A DNA stretch of 64,000 nt from NCBI RefSeq assembly GCF_045689245.1, contig NZ_CP136865.1:3162001-3226000 (forward strand), in the 5' to 3' direction. The DNA comes from Congregibacter brevis. GTDB lineage: Bacteria; Pseudomonadota; Gammaproteobacteria; Pseudomonadales; Halieaceae. The position numbers and the translations under genes were made by a program. The stretch's first letter is position 1. Each line of letters starts with the position of its first letter. Below, in pieces: positions 60,768 through 64,000 of the stretch. The notes below the pieces were generated by a model. That model was not told the origin of the DNA and searched no databases. It saw only the letters and a list, made by a program, of their open reading frames with translations.

Positions 60768-61636
60768 ACACCAAGCCCTTTTATGGCTGAATCAATTACC
60801 GCCGCACAGTCTCCCTCAGGCAAAGTTAAGGGTAGACGTATGCCGTCTTCCATCCTCCCCATGCGCGAAAGGGCGTATTTCACGGGCATAGGATTCGCCT
60901 CGACAAACAAGGCCGCATTTAAATCTTCCAGACTGGCGTCGATTTCGGCCACCGTGGCTTCATCACCCTCCAAAGCTGCAGCGCAGAGCGCTGCGACCCT
61001 CTCGGGGACAACATTAGCGGTTACGGAAATATTGCCAACGGCACCGGCGAGGATGTAGTTCGCCGCCGTTCCGTCGTCTCCGGAATAGACCGCGAAACCT
61101 TCAGGCACCATCGCAAGGAGCTCTTTGCCTCGGAGTAAATCTCCGGTGGCATCTTTGATACCGACAATATTGTCAATGTCGGACAGTCGCTTGGTGGTTT
61201 CGTTACTAAGGTCGACTGCCGTGCGGGACGGCACGTTATACAGAATCTGAGGAACAGGTACAGCCTCAGCGATAGCCTTAAAGTGCGCATAGAGCCCGCG
61301 CTGCGACGGCCTGTTGTAATAAGGCGTCACCAGAAGGCATGCGTCGGCTCCCACGGATGCCGCGCCTCGCGTCAGTTCGATGGCTTCTCGCGTCGAATTA
61401 GCACCAGTGCCCGCTATCACAGGGATTTTACCCCCTAGGTACTTTACGCAATGTCCGATTAACGCAAGGTGCTCGTGAACGTCCAAGGTCGCGCTTTCGC
61501 CAGTTGTACCCACCGCAACGATGGCCGAAGTACCCGACGCTACATGCCATTCGAGCAGACTATCGAGCGACAAATAGTCAATATGGCCATCTGAATGCAT
61601 AGGCGTGACGAGGGCGACAATACTTCCTTTGATCAT
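60764..61636 (-). CDS. dapA: 4-hydroxy-tetrahydrodipicolinate synthase
   Basis: First committed step of DAP and lysine synthesis. The 290-residue TIM barrel has GTTGESATLDVHEHLALI (about 43-60), the catalytic Tyr in LYNVPSRTAVDL (about 133) and the Schiff-base Lys in VGIKDATGDLLRG (about 161). It starts the likely dapA-bamC-MBL-cyclase-rsmJ operon. A possible promoter lies 55-80 bp upstream. Confidence 0.96.
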   Translation of the reverse strand: MIKGSIVALVTPMHSDGHIDYLSLDSLLEWHVASGTSAIVAVGTTGESATLDVHEHLALIGHCVKYLGGKIPVIAGTGANSTREAIELTRGAASVGADACLLVTPYYNRPSQRGLYAHFKAIAEAVPVPQILYNVPSRTAVDLSNETTKRLSDIDNIVGIKDATGDLLRGKELLAMVPEGFAVYSGDDGTAANYILAGAVGNISVTANVVPERVAALCAAALEGDEATVAEIDASLEDLNAALFVEANPMPVKYALSRMGRMEDGIRLPLTLPEGDCAAVIDSAIKGLGV

Positions 61637-61690
61637 AGTCTTACGAATACCGCTGGTATTTAGTGGCTACTGCGCCATTGAAGGCCCGCA

Positions 61691-61718
61691 ATTATCCATG
61701 ACAATATGCCGAACACAA
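61691..61718 (-). promoter_or_regulatory. candidate promoter of dapA
   Basis: On the minus strand TTGTGT (61713-61718), a 16-bp spacer and GATAAT (61691-61696, 5/6 match) lie upstream of dapA, predicting a leader of about 48 nt. The -35 matches only 3/6. Confidence 0.3.
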
Positions 61719-61742
61719 GCAAAGCATTGGGGATTAGACATC

Positions 61743-62321
61743 TTGATTTCGATTCTGAAGCACTTTGGGGCCGCTCAAACGCGACTTTTGCTCCCGCATA
61801 GCCCAAGAACGCCGATTACAGCATCCGGCAGGGCGATTGTTTTCACATTCCTCAGCGGTCTTTTCCTCGCCCAAGGGGCGCTCGCCCAACTGGTTGATAA
61901 GCGAGTTACCGCCTTAAACCCGCTGGATCGCCAATACATGGATGTGCAAAGGCAATCGCTCAATGAACTGACCCTTCGGTACTACGGTGCTCGATGCTGC
62001 CGGAGTCAGTCAGAACTCGATTACCTTCAGCGTTTGCTCGACGACGGACACGTTAGATCGGACCAAACTCGCGAGTTGCAGGCGATGGGCGTTGCTTTGG
62101 GAGATCTCCTGGCTTCGGAGCTGGAAATGCAGTGGGTCGTCTATGAAGACATCAAGGGACGCAGTCGAGCGCTGCGCTTAGGAGAAACAGAGAACTATCT
62201 CTTCCCGGTCACGATGATAGCCCGAAGATTCGAAGGCGGAGACAGAACGCCTGTCGAGGAGGTCTACCAACAAGCGTACGAAGCGATAGAGTCCGTGCGT
62301 CCACCCCTACCCTTTCAATGA
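61743..62321 (+). CDS. DUF3806 family exported protein
   Basis: The conserved part is LNPLDRQYMDVQRQSLNELT then LQAMGVALGDLLASELEMQW and LRLGETENYLFPVTMIARRF, matching DUF3806, a family without known function. A hydrophobic segment AIVFTFLSGLFLAQGALAQ before it looks like a signal peptide. The start is uncertain: TTG at 61743 has GGGGA 9 bases upstream and gives 192 residues with a long basic N-region; the ATG at 61698 lacks a ribosome-binding site. It is divergent from dapA and 46 bp before the permease gene. Confidence 0.7.
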   Translation: MISILKHFGAAQTRLLLPHSPRTPITASGRAIVFTFLSGLFLAQGALAQLVDKRVTALNPLDRQYMDVQRQSLNELTLRYYGARCCRSQSELDYLQRLLDDGHVRSDQTRELQAMGVALGDLLASELEMQWVVYEDIKGRSRALRLGETENYLFPVTMIARRFEGGDRTPVEEVYQQAYEAIESVRPPLPFQ

Positions 62322-62367
62322 CTGCTGAAACCTCAATCGACTCTATGTACCCACGGCTGCCCATCGA

Positions 62368-63480
62368 ATGAGCTCATCTGCTCAAGCCAATGTAAACGCC
62401 GCAGGCAATCAACTACAACTCGGCGGTGACTGGGACACCACAGAGCTCCCCGATCTATCCTCAATGCTCGAGGACATGCTTAGGAGTGAGAGCGTGCTGA
62501 GCATAGATGTGAGCGCGGTGAGCACCTGGAGCCCACGGCTTGAGGCGAAGCTACTACAACTCCAACGTATTGCACTGGCCAACGATAGGGACATTGAGTA
62601 CATCGGCGCGCCCGAATCTCAAACCCAACTCATGAATCTGGCAACCGCTGTGGCGCCCTATAAAGGATCACCGGAGACTTCATCGGGCCTACTATCCATG
62701 AAGCATCTGCGGCAGAGTCTGGCGGGAATCGGTGACGATCTCATTGAGTCGCTGGAGTTTCTCGGGGCCATCGGTATTGCCCTCTTCCGCGCGCTACTCG
62801 GCCGTTCTGGCATGCGCCGCCGGGAGCTCATCGAGAGTCTGGCGCAGGCCGGCCCCCAAGCGATAGGGATTATTACTCTCACCAGCATACTTGTCGGCAT
62901 GATCTTGGCGTACTTGGGAGCCGCTCAGCTTCAGCAGTTTGGCGCCGCAGTCTTTGTCGCCGATCTGGTAGCGATTGGCATGCTCAGGGAAATGGGAGCG
63001 CTCATGACCGCCGTGGTTATGGCGGGTCGAACGGGGGCAGCCTACGCGGCCCAGCTAAGCACCATGCAGAGTAATGAAGAAATCGATGCCATCAGTACGC
63101 TTGGCATCAATCCCATGGAGTTTCTCGTGGCTCCCAGAGTCCTGGCGCTGATTTTGATGATGCCGCTGCTAGTCGTCTATGCAGACGCACTGGGCATTTT
63201 GGGAGGCGCTGTGGTCGCGGGCGGTATGGGCGTGACACCTCTACAATACGTAAGCCAACTAGGCACAGCGATAACGCTAACGCACTTTTTTGTGGGTATT
63301 TTTAAGGGCTTCATTTTCGCCGCGCTGATCGCTACTGCGGGCTGTCGAGCAGGTATGAACGCCGGCAGAAACTCCGAAGCTGTGGGTCGAGCTACCACCG
63401 AAGCCGTAGTCACCGCCGTGGTGTATCTCATCGTCGCTGACGCGGGAATCAACATCCTTTGTCAGCTCTTGGGTATTTAG
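62368..63480 (+). CDS. STAS-MlaE fusion, lipid-transport ABC permease
   Basis: This 370-residue protein has an N-terminal STAS-like domain (about 1-100, with LSIDVSAVSTWSPRLEAKLL) fused to an MlaE/YrbE permease (about 115-370). The permease region shows five to six hydrophobic helices and the typical REMGALMTAVVMAGRTGAAY and GTMQ-type stretch AAQLSTMQSNEEIDAISTLG. MlaE works with MlaF and an MCE protein in phospholipid traffic between the membranes. In E. coli STAS (MlaB) is a separate gene, while fused forms occur in other bacteria. The next gene starts 2 bp downstream. Confidence 0.9.
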   Translation: MSSSAQANVNAAGNQLQLGGDWDTTELPDLSSMLEDMLRSESVLSIDVSAVSTWSPRLEAKLLQLQRIALANDRDIEYIGAPESQTQLMNLATAVAPYKGSPETSSGLLSMKHLRQSLAGIGDDLIESLEFLGAIGIALFRALLGRSGMRRRELIESLAQAGPQAIGIITLTSILVGMILAYLGAAQLQQFGAAVFVADLVAIGMLREMGALMTAVVMAGRTGAAYAAQLSTMQSNEEIDAISTLGINPMEFLVAPRVLALILMMPLLVVYADALGILGGAVVAGGMGVTPLQYVSQLGTAITLTHFFVGIFKGFIFAALIATAGCRAGMNAGRNSEAVGRATTEAVVTAVVYLIVADAGINILCQLLGI

Positions 63481-63482
63481 TC

Positions 63483-64000
63483 ATGAGTGATCCCGTTATC
63501 AGTATCCGAGATCTCACCATGGCCTATGGCAGCCGTCTCATCCAGCAAGACGTCAGTTTTGATGTCATGCGCGGCGATATTTTCGTAATCATGGGCGGAT
63601 CCGGCTGCGGCAAGAGCACTCTGCTAAAGCACCTCTTGGGGCTATTAGAGCCCGCCAAGGGCAGTATTTCCTACGGTGATCAGAACTTCACTCTCGCGGG
63701 CCCCTCGGAACGTCAGGCACTGCGCCAACATTGGGGAATCACCTATCAATCGGGCGGCTTGATTAGCGCTATGACCCTGGCAGACAACGTCGCGCTGCCG
63801 CTAGAGCAATACAGTAACTACAGTAAAAATGATATTCAGGAGATTGTAGCGCTCAAACTGGCACTGGTGGGTTTGGATGGGTACCAGGACTTTTTGCCCG
63901 CCGAAATTTCCGGTGGAATGCGAAAACGTGCAGCGCTGGCGCGTGCAATTGCTCTCGACCCTGATATTCTCTTCTTTGACGAACCGTCTGCGGGCTTAGA
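63483..64000 (+). CDS. MlaF-type ABC transporter ATP-binding protein (cut by window edge)
   Basis: The first 172 codons are visible. Walker A is GGSGCGKSTLLKHLLGL (about 38-54), the ABC signature is EISGGMRKRAALARAIA (about 141-157) and Walker B is DILFFDEPSAG. The GMRKR form of the signature is typical of the MlaF/Ttg2A group. It pairs with the STAS-MlaE permease 2 bp upstream; an MCE-domain gene would be expected just beyond the edge. Confidence 0.93.
   Translation, partial: MSDPVISIRDLTMAYGSRLIQQDVSFDVMRGDIFVIMGGSGCGKSTLLKHLLGLLEPAKGSISYGDQNFTLAGPSERQALRQHWGITYQSGGLISAMTLADNVALPLEQYSNYSKNDIQEIVALKLALVGLDGYQDFLPAEISGGMRKRAALARAIALDPDILFFDEPSAGL

Noticed and set aside
1..64000. CRISPR arrays, prophage, transposases, tRNA or rRNA genes
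   Set aside because: No regularly spaced long repeats, no recognisable transposase or phage proteins and no tRNA-like cloverleaf were seen in the few intergenic gaps; the window reads as core chromosome plus one accessory catabolic region.

Overview
The window is chromosomal DNA from a gammaproteobacterium, most likely a marine aerobe of the OM60/NOR5 (Halieaceae) type. This assignment is an inference. It rests on the gammaproteobacterial order rpsB-tsf-pyrH-frr-uppS-cdsA-dxr-rseP-bamA-skp-lpxD-fabZ-lpxA-lpxB-rnhB-dnaE, a Pseudomonas-like dapA-bamC-MBL block, the long DapD form, and a TonB-dependent receptor, sulfatase and hydantoinase-like genes typical of marine heterotrophs. GC content looks moderate, codon use looks even, and I see no insertion sequence, phage, CRISPR array, tRNA or rRNA.

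Layout. 1-6000: alaS (cut by the left edge) with an unusual repeat leader, hinT, a Trm112-like gene, a secreted duplicated-domain protein, an M23 peptidase, greB and a beta-lactamase-fold hydrolase. 6100-11540: gcvP and a PAS/GGDEF/EAL protein. 11592-22478: a seven-gene minus-strand operon for uptake and breakdown of an unidentified compound (CaiB-type CoA-transferase, HMG-CoA-lyase-like enzyme, hydantoinase A/B pair, isochorismatase-like amidohydrolase, PrpR-type sigma-54 activator, TonB-dependent receptor). A 423-bp AT-rich region carrying palindromes separates it from a divergent RND efflux pair (22902-27214). An orphan sulfatase follows.

28887-47611 is the conserved housekeeping block on the minus strand. 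It covers translation (rpsB, tsf, frr), UMP kinase, isoprenoid and undecaprenyl-phosphate synthesis, CDP-diglyceride synthesis, the envelope stress protease RseP, outer-membrane assembly (BamA, Skp), lipid A synthesis (LpxD, FabZ, LpxA, LpxB), RNase HII and the replicative polymerase DnaE. 47939-55925 is a plus-strand run of map, glnD, dapC, nth, an ArsC-like gene, dapD and dapE, which couples nitrogen sensing with lysine and diaminopimelate synthesis. 56024-61636 is minus strand: an SDR, then dapA-bamC-MBL-cyclase-like-rsmJ, probably one operon. The right end (61743-64000) holds a DUF3806 protein and the start of an Mla-type lipid transporter (STAS-MlaE fusion plus a truncated MlaF).

The most unusual items are a candidate Ala/Thr-rich leader ORF with a downstream hairpin in front of alaS, the HyuAB/PrpR/TonB catabolic operon with its paired palindromes, and a class III cyclase homologue lacking key catalytic residues. 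All functional statements come from reading the sequence and from family knowledge; no database search was possible.
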